From assembly GCA_003194525.1 (NCBI GenBank), contig NBIV01000118.1, forward strand, positions 1 through 64,000: 64,000 bases of DNA, read 5' to 3'. Position 1 is the first letter of the stretch. Each line of letters opens with the position of its first letter. This stretch comes from Gracilariopsis chorda (taxonomy: Eukaryota > Rhodophyta > Florideophyceae > Gracilariales > Gracilariaceae). The position numbers and the translations under genes are program-made. Under the pieces are notes generated by a model. The model was not told the DNA's origin. It made no database searches and saw only the letters and a program-made list of their open reading frames with translations. Below, piece by piece: positions 20,495 through 30,721 of the stretch.

Positions 20495-21319
20495 TGAAGT
20501 GCAACGCCCTCAGGGTGGGATTCTTGGTACTTGAACGCTTTCCCGATATTATCGGTTGTGTAGTGTGTATATGAACTACGCCCCACTATGGTGGATATGG
20601 ACACGTGGGACACGGTTTTGGGTCACTTGGCGGTTCGCCACAGTAGTGGATGTTGCCACGAAATGTGGAGTATTTTAGTTAATATTATTTATTATTTTCA
20701 CACCCATTTCTGGGAAGCTAGTACTTAGTGCGACGGCGCACTGCCGTCGCACCAGTAAACCTTCCCCAACAAGGGACCCCAACCTGGGGAATTGGCTCTA
20801 GTTGTTGCCGCTTGCGCGCGTACTCTACTTCTCCTTGCAGGGAAACGCCGCAAACCACGGGACATCTAACCCCCTTGCACATCTAAAGAAGCCCATCCTT
20901 GGGAGTACAATTGTTCCAATCATATTGGTGTTTCGCCCTGTATAGGGATATTGTTACCGGCATCGCCGTGTCTGTTCGTCGCTCTCGCGACTCACATCGT
21001 CCTCTCTTCCTCCTCTTCGCCCTTCCTTTTCCCCCTTTTTAGGGTAGCACCTCCCGCTATCCGCAGCCCTCGTGTGCGCATCCGCTCACACACCCCCACT
21101 TACGTGGAAACATACCTCTACTGAGAATCACACCCCGCTCACGCGGATACCGATTCTTCGCCTTCACCTCCCTGCGCGAGTCGCGACAGGTGTCCCTGGT
21201 CTTACAAACCGGCTTCGTCGTGACACCTCTGGGAGGGCTCTACCCAACTGGGTTCACCTCGTGAGATGAAGATCCCGAACGTCTTTCGGTGTTTTTCCCC
21301 TTTGGGGCATTGCACCACA
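20495..21319 (+). repeat. 3' LTR of gypsy-I
   Basis: 825 bp, same ends as the 5' LTR, 25 substitutions, no indels. Its right end abuts chromovirus-II pol (AAAGATATAATC). Confidence 0.92.
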
Positions 21320-24205
21320 AAAGATATAATCGCAGAGTATCAAGATATTTTTCGTGAAGAATTGCCAGAAGAACTCCCACCAAGCCGAGGAATGGATTTT
21401 GAAATCAACTTGAAACCAGGAGAAAGCCCTCCCCTACGACCGGTGATTTGCCTATCGCCAAAGAAGCTGAAAGAACTGAAAGTTCAACTGCAGAAATACC
21501 TTGATAGAGGAATGCTCCGTCCTTCATCCTCTCCTTTCAGTGCGCCAGTATTCTTTATTAAGAAGAAGAACGGCGATCTTCGCATGGTATGCGATTATAG
21601 GGCTTTGAATAAGATCACGATTTCTGATTCAAGCCCTATCCTTCTGATTCATGAGACGATCGATCAGGTAGCTGGGGCAACAATCCTTTCCCAGCTGGAT
21701 CTCATTTGGGGTTATCATCAGATGAGACTGAAAGAAGAAGACTGTCATAAGACAGCTATTATGACCCGGTTTGGTTCTTTCGAATGGCGTGTATTGTGTT
21801 TTGGGTTGACGAATGCTCCAGCAGCGTTTTCACGACTACTAGCCAGTCTATATCAAGAGCTTCTTGGCGAATACATGGTACTGTATCTGGGCGATATTAT
21901 GATATACAGTAACACGGCAGAAGAACACAAGGGACATCTGAGACGTGTATTCGAGATTCTGCGAATACAAAAACTTTACCTACGACCGAACAAGTGCAGC
22001 TTCGGACATGAAGAAGTAGAGTACTTGGGTTACAACGTTAGTTCCAAGGGCATTAGCACACAGAGACGTTTGGTGAAAGCAGTCGAAGACTGGCCCACAC
22101 CAAAGAATGTGAAGGAGGTTCAAAGATTTTTAGGCCTTGCCTACTTCTACAGACGCTTTGTGAAGAACTACTCTGGTGTTGTATTGCCTTTGACCAGCAT
22201 AATGCTCGAGAAGGAGTTCAGATGGCGAGAAGGCGAAGAGAATGCGTTCAAGAACGTTAAGCAGTTGTTAACAAATGCACCTCTTCTAAGACACCCTTCG
22301 TCGGCCAAACCATTCGTCCTGACTACCTATCCGTCGAAGTATGCTGTGGGAGCCACGTTGGAGCAAGAAGGTCATCCAGTCGCATACCTCTCTCACAGAT
22401 TGACCGACACAGAGACGAGATGGGATACAGGTGATCAGGAGCTCTTAGCAGTAATGATGGCACTAAGAAAGTGGGCAGTCTACCTCCGAGATAGGCCTTT
22501 CATCTTGAAGACAGATCATGAACCAATCAAATATCTACAGTCGAAGACCAAACTGACAGGTAGACAGATGCGATGGATAGATGAGCTACAGAGCTACAAT
22601 TTCACAGTGGAGCATCTATCAAGGTCAAAGAATGGTGGTGCGGATGCTTTGGGCAGGAAAGTGGAAAGCTCAGTGATGCTGAAAGCGCTACGTTGGAAAG
22701 ACAGTACTCTTGTACGAAGAATTCAGGAGAGCTACGCGAAGGAAAAATGGTCCACGGAAGTAATCGCTTGGCTCTTGAAGAAAGAATGACCACACTCGAA
22801 GAAGGTACAGATGTATGGTGGAAACTACCAACTGGAGGACAACAAGCTGTACTGGACTGTAGCAGGCTCCAAAAGACTTTTCGTACCAAAAACAGGAAAC
22901 CTACGAAACGAAGTCATTGCTGAAGTCCACACATCCGCTCATTTTGGCCTTGAGAAAACCTTCTATCAGTGTGCAAAACACTTCTACTGGAGAGGAATGT
23001 ACAAAGAAGTCACTAAGTTTGTTGGTTCTTGCCATGATTGTCAACAAAACAAAGAAGAACTTTCGAGAAGAAAGGGAATGCTACAACCTCATGCAGTTCC
23101 TAACAGATGTTGGGAAGTATTGACGATGGATTTCTTGGCAGAATTCCCTACATCAGAGAGCGGGAATGACTCGGTATTTGTCATTATTGAGAGGCTATCG
23201 AAACGCGGCATTTTCATTCCTACGAATAAGGAAATCACTTCGGCGGATGCAGTTCAAATTTTGTTTGATAACATATTTTCCCAACACGGAATGCCCATCA
23301 AGAACATCTTTGACAGAGATCCTCTGTTCACAGCGAAGTATTTTGAAGTTATCACAGAGATGTTGAACATCGAGAAGAACATGGCAACTAAGGGACACCC
23401 GCGGACGGACGGACAAAGTGAGAACACTTTCCGTACTTTGAGTCAGATGTTACGGCAGGTTATTCAGAAGAATCCCAAGGATTGGGATTTGATGCTAAGC
23501 CCGTTGGAGTTCGAATACAACTCTACGAGACACAAAAGCACAGAGCTCACTCCGTTCGAGGTGGACCTCGGATTCTGGCCACAGTCGCAATCGAGCATGG
23601 ATACAGGAACTGGTGAACAGTGTGATGCTGCAATTGAGACACTGGAACGACGTAATATGTTTCAGTCTGCTGCACGGGATAACCTGGCTGTCGCACAAGC
23701 TCGACAGGTGTACTATGCCGACCAGAAACGAAGAGAGGCTTCCTTTCGCGTTGGAGATTTGGTGATGCTAGAGCTTGCTGGTACTGGCTTTCATGCTCGT
23801 TCCGATCTACCGAAGACGTGGAGACCGAAATTTGTCGGTCCGCTTGCCGTGACTGAAGTACTGGGGACCGTGACGTACAAAGTCGAGTTACCGCCGACTA
23901 TGAAGCGAGCACACAACGTCTTTCACGTGTCAAAGCTTAAGAAGTATGTCAGACCAGAGAACGATACCTCGTCATTGTCAGTACTTATTGATGCTGATGG
24001 AAATGTGGAGCAAGAGGTGAAAGCAGTTCTGGATAAGAAGAAGTCTCGAAGAAAAATTTACTATCTGGTTCAATTCGAAAATGATGCACCAGAAGACGCA
24101 ATATGGATGGCGAAAAGCGAATTGCGCAACTGCAAGGATTGCATCCAAGAGTTTGAGAAATCAGCGATGACGCATAATTTCAAGAAGGGGGTGAATGTAA
24201 TATAG
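21320..24205 (+). pseudogene. chromovirus-II pol: RT, RNase H, integrase, chromodomain
   Basis: One frame from 21,320 to TAG 24,203-24,205, broken only by TGA at 22,787-22,789, a possible CpG change from CGA. RT: VCDYRALNKITISDSSPI, QLDLIWGYHQMRL, FGLTNAPAAFSRL, and YLGDIMIYSN, where the YLDD motif has lost its first Asp (GGC 21,890-21,892). RNase H: TTYPSKYAVGA, where the usual TDAS Asp is Tyr (TAT 22,328-22,330). Integrase keeps its zinc residues (HTSAHFG, CHDCQQNK) and D-D-E (TMDFLAEFP, IFDRDPLFT, QSENTFRTL). A chromodomain ends it (YYLVQFENDAPEDAIW). The open integrase next to two lost catalytic residues in RT and RNase H shows decay after insertion. The upstream gag/protease part is at 10,060-10,765. 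Confidence 0.85.
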
Positions 24206-24923
24206 TATTACGTGACGACTCCTTATAGTATTACCTAGCACCTGTTCATTTCAAATTCATATTGCTCAATAGAATTCAAATACCAAAACCCTTCCTATAA
24301 GAGGAACGGCTTTTGGTATCAAGATGATGAGAAGCAGCATCTTCCATCGTTGCAGTGTGTAAACGTGAAGTTCAATTGTCGATATTGCTCCTCTCTTACA
24401 ATTGGTTGCACGCATATACGGAGGTCGAAGAGCGAGATGTAACCAGAAACTGGAACATCATCTAGTCTCATACTTTGTACAAGATCAAGAAATAGAACAA
24501 GCACCAACGAAAGCTGAAGACAAGACTCATCAACAGCAACAGGGACGAGATAAAAATTGAGATCTAGAAATACTGCTCTAACGCGGGACATGTCAGTAAT
24601 AAGAATGCCCATAGGCATCGCTCTATGCGTGGGATTCGTGCTTACTGTAGCAGGGGCCAAGGGAGCGTATCTGCAGAGCGGGCGCATCACAAGAGAAATC
24701 TTCGTAAGGCCACCACCGGAATTCCGAAAACGAAAAGGCATTCTGTGGAAACTGACATAAGCATTGAATTGATTACGTTAGTGTCTACATTATTCACATT
24801 CTTTTTACAGGTTTACAGATTACGAGTCATATTGAATTGTTCCATAAAGTAATAATATCTACTAGGTATGCTCTGTAAGCCCAACGTACATCGACGCCTA
24901 TATTAGAATAAGTATGGTGCCTC
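24182..24923 (+). repeat. polypurine tract and probable 3' LTR of chromovirus-II
   Basis: AAGAAGGGGG at 24,182-24,191 is followed by TGAATGTAATATAG, a plausible LTR start at 24,192 or 24,196. I could not fix the LTR end before copia-2 sequence begins near 24,924. No gene is recognised in the stretch. Confidence 0.45.
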
Positions 24924-25416
24924 ATGAGTAAAGAGTTAGTTAAGCTCATCGTTCAACCTGGAAGAGATACTCACGAAATTATTACACGGAAAAGTGGAAG
25001 CCCACCGACCATGGGCACAGCGTATAGAGTCTTGGATGGTAAGCCAAGCAGGACTGGAGAGATTTTTTGGTGTTCACCATTATTTGTGAAACTGGATGAT
25101 ACAGGGAGAATTATACTCATGATCGCGAAGCTCGTAGATGATCTGCTCGTAGCCGGATCTGTCACCCGAAGTGAAAGATTTATGGCAGATCAGCAAAAAG
25201 AATTAAAGATGGGTAAGATCTGGATGGGAGACAATATATCATTCGCTGGATGTGACATCCTACCACACCCATAAGCCAAACTTACGTTTTCGATGTATCC
25301 CTACGTGATACGATTGCACCAAAATCTGGTTTGAAAACCTTGCATACGGAAGAGGACCAAAAGAGCAACAGATGACAAATCTCAGCAATATCGATCGCTG
25401 GCTGGAACACTCATTA
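24924..25416 (+). pseudogene. copia-2 reverse transcriptase fragment
   Basis: An ORF from 24,924 to 25,274 carries a copia-type RT core (RIILMIAKLVDDLLVAG, VDD intact) and GDNISFAGCDI. After frame changes it reads RSLAGTLI up to 25,416, where copia-1 is inserted. The sequence resumes at 32,255 as YMGSAVLPQASLVTSRM. The 5' part of the element (gag, protease, integrase) is missing on the left. Confidence 0.65.
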
Positions 25417-25790
25417 TGTCGTGAAATAATACGTTTAGAAAAAGGGGCGACCTGTAGTGGTAGATCAGGGTGGCCCAAAACGGATGATTTCTTTGCTTAG
25501 AGAGGTAGAGTTGATGATAATAATGGGTTGGGGAAGAGACGAGAGGTGAAGGCCGAGCTCTGTTTCCTCCTTTTATACTCAGAGAGAAAGACGCTAGTCG
25601 TCTTTCTCGGTAGTTAGAGTCCTAACATGATCGCATGAATGCGGCATTGTAAACAGCCATCACACCATCCTCGGGGATGGTGAGGATGCAGGCCGCTTTC
25701 TCACCATCCCCAAGGATGCTGAGATGGTCCATTCCATCTCCTTTTTACTCACCGTCTGACAAGGACGGTGAGCGGAGCTTCATCCTCATA
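25417..25790 (-). repeat. 3' LTR of copia-1
   Basis: On the plus strand it starts TGTCGTGAAATAATACG and ends CTTCATCCTCATA. It matches 31,881-32,254 along its length. The adjoining polypurine tract, read on the minus strand (AAAAAGAGAAGGGAA, plus 25,791-25,805), confirms the orientation. Confidence 0.85.
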
Positions 25791-25812
25791 TTCCCTTCTC
25801 TTTTTGTATGGC

Positions 25813-26961
25813 TTACAATTGTCGCATAAAATCACGTATAAGTATTTGATTAATATCTAAAACACATATGGAAGTACTTAATATTTGGTTGAAAGCATCA
25901 CAGTTCTTAACTTTGGTAAAACAATCGGTAGGATTGTTGGCGAAGGTGATATACCCAAGATCAGAAATTTCGTGGTTCGAGTAGGCTTCAAGAACTGCAG
26001 AAATGTCGATCATTAGTTGCTTTTCAGATGTCGATGAGCTTTTTGTGATTACGTCGAATAAACTTTTTGAGTCAGTAAGCATTGTGACTGGAATTCGTTA
26101 TCCAAATATTGACTCTAAGTCATGTTTGATAACATAAGCTATATCAAATGCATCTGCAAATGAATATAGCTCTCCTCCTAAAACGGATCTGGTAACGCAC
26201 CGGCTTTTGTGACTTGAGAAATGAAGAATATTGCAGTTATCGAACTTGTCCACGAGAAGAATAATGAATCCGATCTGAGATGAATTGTATGCATTGTTGG
26301 CAAATGATGAATCGGAATATACCTTGAGGCGCAGTGAATTGATATCAATTTTCACATATTTAAGATTTACATTTTGACTTTGCTGAATATGTTTTACGAC
26401 TTGGTTGATGTTCTTCACATCTTCACTTGAGTAAGATTGTTCCGTAACTTGAGCAACCATGTTGACAGCACAGCAAATGTCTCGTCACGTGTGAGTCAAT
26501 CAAGCAAGTTTGTGTTTCTATGAACGGAAATCAGAAAAGTTGCAATATTTCGGAAGAACTCGCAATCTTTTGGCATAATGTTCCTGACTTAGTGAAAATC
26601 TGTTACTGGTTGTGCGTATTCTTGCGCCTGCAAATAAAGCGGAATCCATTTCCAAGTCTTTTGATTCAAATTTCTGAATGGTGGGGGTTGCCTGTTGCAG
26701 GAATTGATCGGTTCCGCATTGAACAAGGTCATCTACGTAAACACCCGCTAATCCAGTTAACTTTGACTTTTCGTGTTTCATAAATAGTGACAAATCTCCT
26801 TTTGTAGGTGTCATTCCTAGGTCTTCTTTCAAATGAGCTGTTATTGTTCTGTACCAATAGTCTCCAGAGTCTGAGAGTCCATAGAGAGGGCGGAGAAGTT
26901 CCAACAACATGTCTGCTGGAAGGTCCAATTCTTTTGGAGGCATCAAGTATACTTTACGCAT
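25813..26961 (-). pseudogene. copia-1 reverse transcriptase C-terminal half and RNase H
   Basis: RT: LRPLYGLSDSGDYWYRTI, then GVYVDDLVQCGTDQF with YVDD intact (26,961-26,518). A frame change leads to RNase H: KVYSDSSFANNAYNSSQIGF and LGGELYSFADAFDIAYV (26,460-26,098). After another frame break it reads MLTDSKSLFDVITKSSSTSEK (26,082-25,813), and the chain ends near the LTR. Motif order and wording are typical copia. At least two breaks inactivate it. Confidence 0.8.
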
Positions 26962-27057
26962 GAGTTTCTGTGCAGATGGTAATTATGCTTGGCGAAAATC
27001 TGTGTTCCATACTCTATATCCAAGAATAGCGGCAATGGTAACGAGAATTCTTGGTGA

Positions 27058-28200
27058 TTATTGTCTTATATTAGGTGAATTGTGTACAAGAAGAGCTTTT
27101 TCTGGATCTTTGTGCCCTTGGGCGACAAATATGGCTTTGAATATTTCTTCATCAGTTTCTGGGTTTTTGATGGCGAGCCCAAATCTTCCAGTTAGAATAT
27201 TGGCGTCTTCTGACACTTCGTCTTGTCTAATTACTTTCCACGTTCCGCGCGATATTAATCCTGCCAGCTCTTTCCGTTTAGCTTCACTGAATGCCGGTAG
27301 GTTCTGACGGTGATCGGAAGGACCTAACACTTCAGTGATTTGAACATCATAGGGTTCAAAATCACCACGAAGTATTGGTTGGAGACTAGTATGAGGATTG
27401 TTCATTAGTTCATCACGATGGAAGGGTTTGACTTGTGCAATAGAATCTTCGACTGTTTTTCCATTGCGGTTAATGAATACCTGCTTGTCATCAATTTTCA
27501 CAATTCTGAAGGGTCCAGTCGACTTTATTGGCTTTAAGTCCTCCCGATAAACAAGAACTTCTTGTCCAATCTTCAAGGTTGTCTATGCGGCAGATGGAAT
27601 GCGAGCGACGATTGCCCGGCGCAAACGAAGCTCTGAAGTCATTGTTTTCATCTCAGTGCGCGCAATTTGAAGAGCTCTCATTCGCTCTTCATGATTTGGA
27701 AGTTCTGTGCTAAAGGGCAGGAAGCCAGGAAGAACTCTAAATACGAGTAGCGAAGGTACTAGTCCTTCGGAGTTCATTGTATCGTTCATAGCCTTGACAG
27801 AACGTCAAAGAGCTAAGGCAATGGGGACATCGGGCTCGTTGTATCGAATCTTTTGGTAGATACCACGTAAGGGTTCATGGTACCGTTGAACGGTTCCAAG
27901 GGAATTATGAATTTCAACGCCTGAAAACTGTAGGGTGATTCCAGCAATGCTTGTCAGTTCTTTTCATCGAGCGGATGTGAACTCTCTGGCTTTATCCAGT
28001 CTCATCTTGTCTGGATAGCCGGTGTATACCGTGGCCCAACAACCAGTAAATGCGTACCAGATTGCTTCAGTGGTCTGACTATTGAGAAAAACTGCAGAGC
28101 TGAAGTGTGTTGGTGTGTTGACAACGTGCAGAACTGGCATTTTGTCCAAGAACATAAGATTAAAGGCAATTTCACTGTTGAATATTATTTTGCCTGGAAT
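27058..28200 (-). pseudogene. copia-1 integrase and start of RT
   Basis: Broken pieces read in order on the minus strand. An integrase core part (LDKMPVLHVVNTPTHFSS, FTGCWATVYTGYPDKMR) covers 28,155-27,964. Then come MNDTMNSEGLVPSLLVF and RMRALQIARTEM (27,789-27,583), KIGQEVLVYRED (from 27,576) and the N-terminal RT region (RGTWKVIRQDEV, AIFVAQGHKDPEK). Integration of cDNA and its synthesis would be the roles. Frame changes near 27,580 and 27,900 inactivate it. Confidence 0.75.
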
Positions 28201-28236
28201 GGATACTTGGAAGGACTGTGGCCGGGGTGTAAAACG

Positions 28237-28797
28237 TTAGCTCGTAGCATATGATTTTGAGAGATGCTTGATGAGTTTCCTGGTCTCAACCGTGGCCCTT
28301 TCTGGCTTTGCTCGGTAGATCAAGTTTGAGCTTGGATGGTAAAAGTGCATATGCATTTTTCCGAGTTCACTCTTTGTGTAAAGAATCTCAGATAAGTCCC
28401 ATTCTAAGTACATATGACCGAATCTCCACGTCATTGGTATCGACCAATTGAACTTCTTGGTGAGTAACATGTTTTCCCTGTTGTCAGGTACAAGAGCGTG
28501 TAAGTCCAAGATATCGAATCCAATAAGAAGAGGTAGAGAGGGGTCGACGACGTCAATCTCAAGTGGAGGAAAAGGGTTTCCAGGGATTGGAATGCGTACA
28601 TGCATTGTTCCACGGCTGAAGTATATGCCATCTCCAAATTTAAAAGCTTTGTTGGAGTGATTGAGCTTAAATGGAATGCCTACAAGTTTACAGTACGCTT
28701 GGGCTTGTTGTTTTCCTAGTACACATTGTTGTGCGCCAGAATCCAGAAATGCGCCTTGAAATTCGCGTCGGTTTCTCTCGAATGAGCTTGTCTTCAC
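28237..28797 (-). pseudogene. copia-1 aspartic protease
   Basis: Open for 186 codons. The active site is GAFLDSGAQQCVLG and the second lobe LLIGFDILDLHALV. The C-terminal part (LGKMHMHFYHPSSN) is the start of the integrase zinc-binding region. It would process Gag-Pol. This is the best-preserved protease among the three copia elements here. Confidence 0.8.
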
Positions 28798-29039
28798 GTT
28801 TCAAATATCAACAAGGTTCCAACATGGTGTTCGTGAACTGTATCGTGCTTGCTTTTGTGTACAAAAACGAATGAATAGAGGTGAGCCATTGGAGGTCTTG
28901 TCTGGTCCTTTCTTGTTCTGCTGCTTGAGAGGAGCACTACGGCAGATATCGTTAGTACTCCCAGTTAAAAGTCCCCAAGGCAATTCGAGAGGGAATGTTC
29001 GCTATTCTGCATTCCAAAATTATATGCAAAGAATTGTTC

Positions 29040-29530
29040 CTAAGGATGAAAGTTTTCGTCATTTGCACTAATGTCTGCCGTTTCATTGCGAGCAAAGAAT
29101 GTTTCCGTGCTTTCAAATTCATCGGCATCACTGGACTCCTCGAGTTCTTGGTAGATTTCGTACAGGACGCGTTTCAAAGCCTTGTTCTGGTCCTTACAGC
29201 CATTGCGTTGCAAATATTTCACACGGCTGGCAGCATTAATGGTGAGTTCCTTGCGTTGCCTGCAATCGGCAATTACGTGTCCGGGTTTTCCACAATTCCA
29301 ACATTAAACGTTTCGTTTGTTCCTGGATTGACTAAAGTTTGCTCTGTTTGTGGGATGCGGGTGACGTACGTATCGGGATTGGCCAGCATAGAACGCTTCA
29401 CTCGTGTCAGAGTTCCGGGAATCGTCGGTGGAAAGTGAGTCCAACTGAAGACTCTTTTGATCTCGCATGCGACCGATTTTCTCTTCTTGATCCAGTTGAA
29501 TAACGGCTTCCAACTTACCGTAAAGTTCAT
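29040..29530 (-). pseudogene. copia-1 gag C terminus with zinc knuckle
   Basis: Reading across two frames gives LEAVIQLDQEEKIGRMRDQ, then a canonical CX2CX4HX4C knuckle (CWNCGKPGHVIADC, about 29,290-29,250), then an acidic tail. It belongs to the gag begun at 30,570 and packages RNA. Segment 29,531-29,850 between the two gag parts has only broken frames (KLHEEISKLSP and similar). Confidence 0.7.
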
Positions 29531-29850
29531 GATAACTAATCAGTCCCGCATTGGCCCTGCTTCAGGCATCTCGCGCCCAGGAATTACCAATTATAGCATT
29601 CTGTAAATATTCGATTCTGTTGCGCTCGCATCGGCAGTGTATAGGGCCTTGTGGGGACAACTTCGAAATTTCTTCGTGGAGTTTCTCCCAAGCGTCACTT
29701 AATGAAGAGCTCTTTGAAACAAATTTTTTGGATTCGTAAGTTACGTAAATAGGCAGCAATGCGGTTCTGACAGGAAAGAGAATAATTCTTCTTTTCCATT
29801 ACTGCTCAAGCTTCCCTGAAATTTCGCACTCTGCCATCAACGTTTTGTTA

Positions 29851-30570
29851 TTAAAAACGTTTCGCGTTTCCACGCAAAAGGTGGTGTAAGTATTGGAGTC
29901 TTGGATTGTTGTATAGATTGTAATCTAGAGTGGCATACTTATAGTCGCTCAGAAATTCCTCCCAACATTCATCAAGGGCTCCTGAGAATTTAGACGATTC
30001 ATCTTTGAAACGAGACGCAATAAAGTGAGCTTTCCTGTCTTGGCTGTCTCCAAAGTTTGTTTGCCGCTCATTGGTAACGTTGTGAACACGCCATGGCTGG
30101 CGTTGGCGATTTTGCTCATTCACGCCTTTCGGAGGTGAGAGCTCCCGTTGCTGCTCAACCTCAGTTGCTTCTTCGACGTCTGCAAATCTCTGTGGTTGCT
30201 GTCGGGTAGGCGGAGCAGGTGCCCACGTTTGCTCGAATAAATCTATAGCAGTGAAAGCATCTTCTAAATGAGACTCCTCAAAAATTGTTTTGGCAATTAT
30301 TTTTAAGAGGTGACCGCCTTCATGTTCTGCGAGATTAATTCCACGATCTTCTAAGAACTTTGCAAACTTCCGCACAAACAATCCATTACTTAAAATTGTA
30401 AAAGTGGGTAGCTTATCTGGAGGATATTCAGTTCTCAGAAGTAGAATTACTTGAGCAGGATCTGCTTGGGTATTGTTTTCCTGAATATTCTTAACAAATT
30501 CGATAAATTGTCGTTGTTGCTGATTTCCATACCTAACATTGGTAGTGAAATTTCCGTTAAGTGGCGGCAT
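29851..30570 (-). pseudogene. copia-1 gag, N-terminal part
   Basis: 239 codons starting MPPLNGNFTTNVRYG, with a Gln/Arg-rich middle and FKDESSKFSGALDECWEEFL, the typical copia gag entry block. It stops in the middle of the capsid region, so the polyprotein is interrupted. The short gap 30,571-30,721 upstream separates it from the zinc-finger ORF. Confidence 0.7.
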
Positions 30571-30721
30571 AATGAACTAAAAAATTACTACAGTGTTATG
30601 TATGTTAATATAATAGATTAATGTGTTCAACTACGCTTTAATCGTACAAAAGTAGCCTATTAGTATTGTTCAGTAATCGTAGAGTAATACGCAAAAGAAA
30701 AACTATTTATTTATTAAAATG

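Larger units (their letters stand above)
10766..21319 (+). mobile_element. gypsy-I: nearly intact 10.55-kb Ty3/gypsy chromovirus
   Basis: Two 825-bp LTRs (10,766-11,590 and 20,495-21,319) bracket PBS, gag, protease, RT/RNase H/integrase, a chromodomain, a long antisense ORF and a polypurine tract. LTR ends form a 10-bp inverted repeat (TGTAGTGCAA / TTGCACCACA). By my alignment the LTRs differ at 25 positions with no indels (about 97% identity), so insertion is fairly recent. Flanks are both chromovirus-II sequence, but the 5-bp flanks differ (GAACT versus AAAGA). The whole element is unusually rich in short inverted repeats. Confidence 0.92.
10766..21319. repeat. dense tiling of short perfect inverted repeats
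   Basis: Hairpins with stems of 4-8 bp and loops of 1-7 nt recur every 20-40 bp through LTRs, gag, pol and the antisense ORF. Examples: 11,001-11,021 (8-bp stem), 12,685-12,699 (CCAGTA/TACTGG), 12,733-12,746, 16,157-16,169, 16,330-16,345 (ATGACTT/AAGTCAT), 16,395-16,406 and 16,437-16,449. In 15,961-16,470 I count 15 with stems of at least 5 bp. In 21,381-21,640, in the neighbouring element, I find two. Confidence 0.7.

Noticed and set aside
24557-24852. Small membrane protein ORF after chromovirus-II
   Set aside because: Short, overlapping alternative frames, and located where the 3' LTR should be; no conserved motif.
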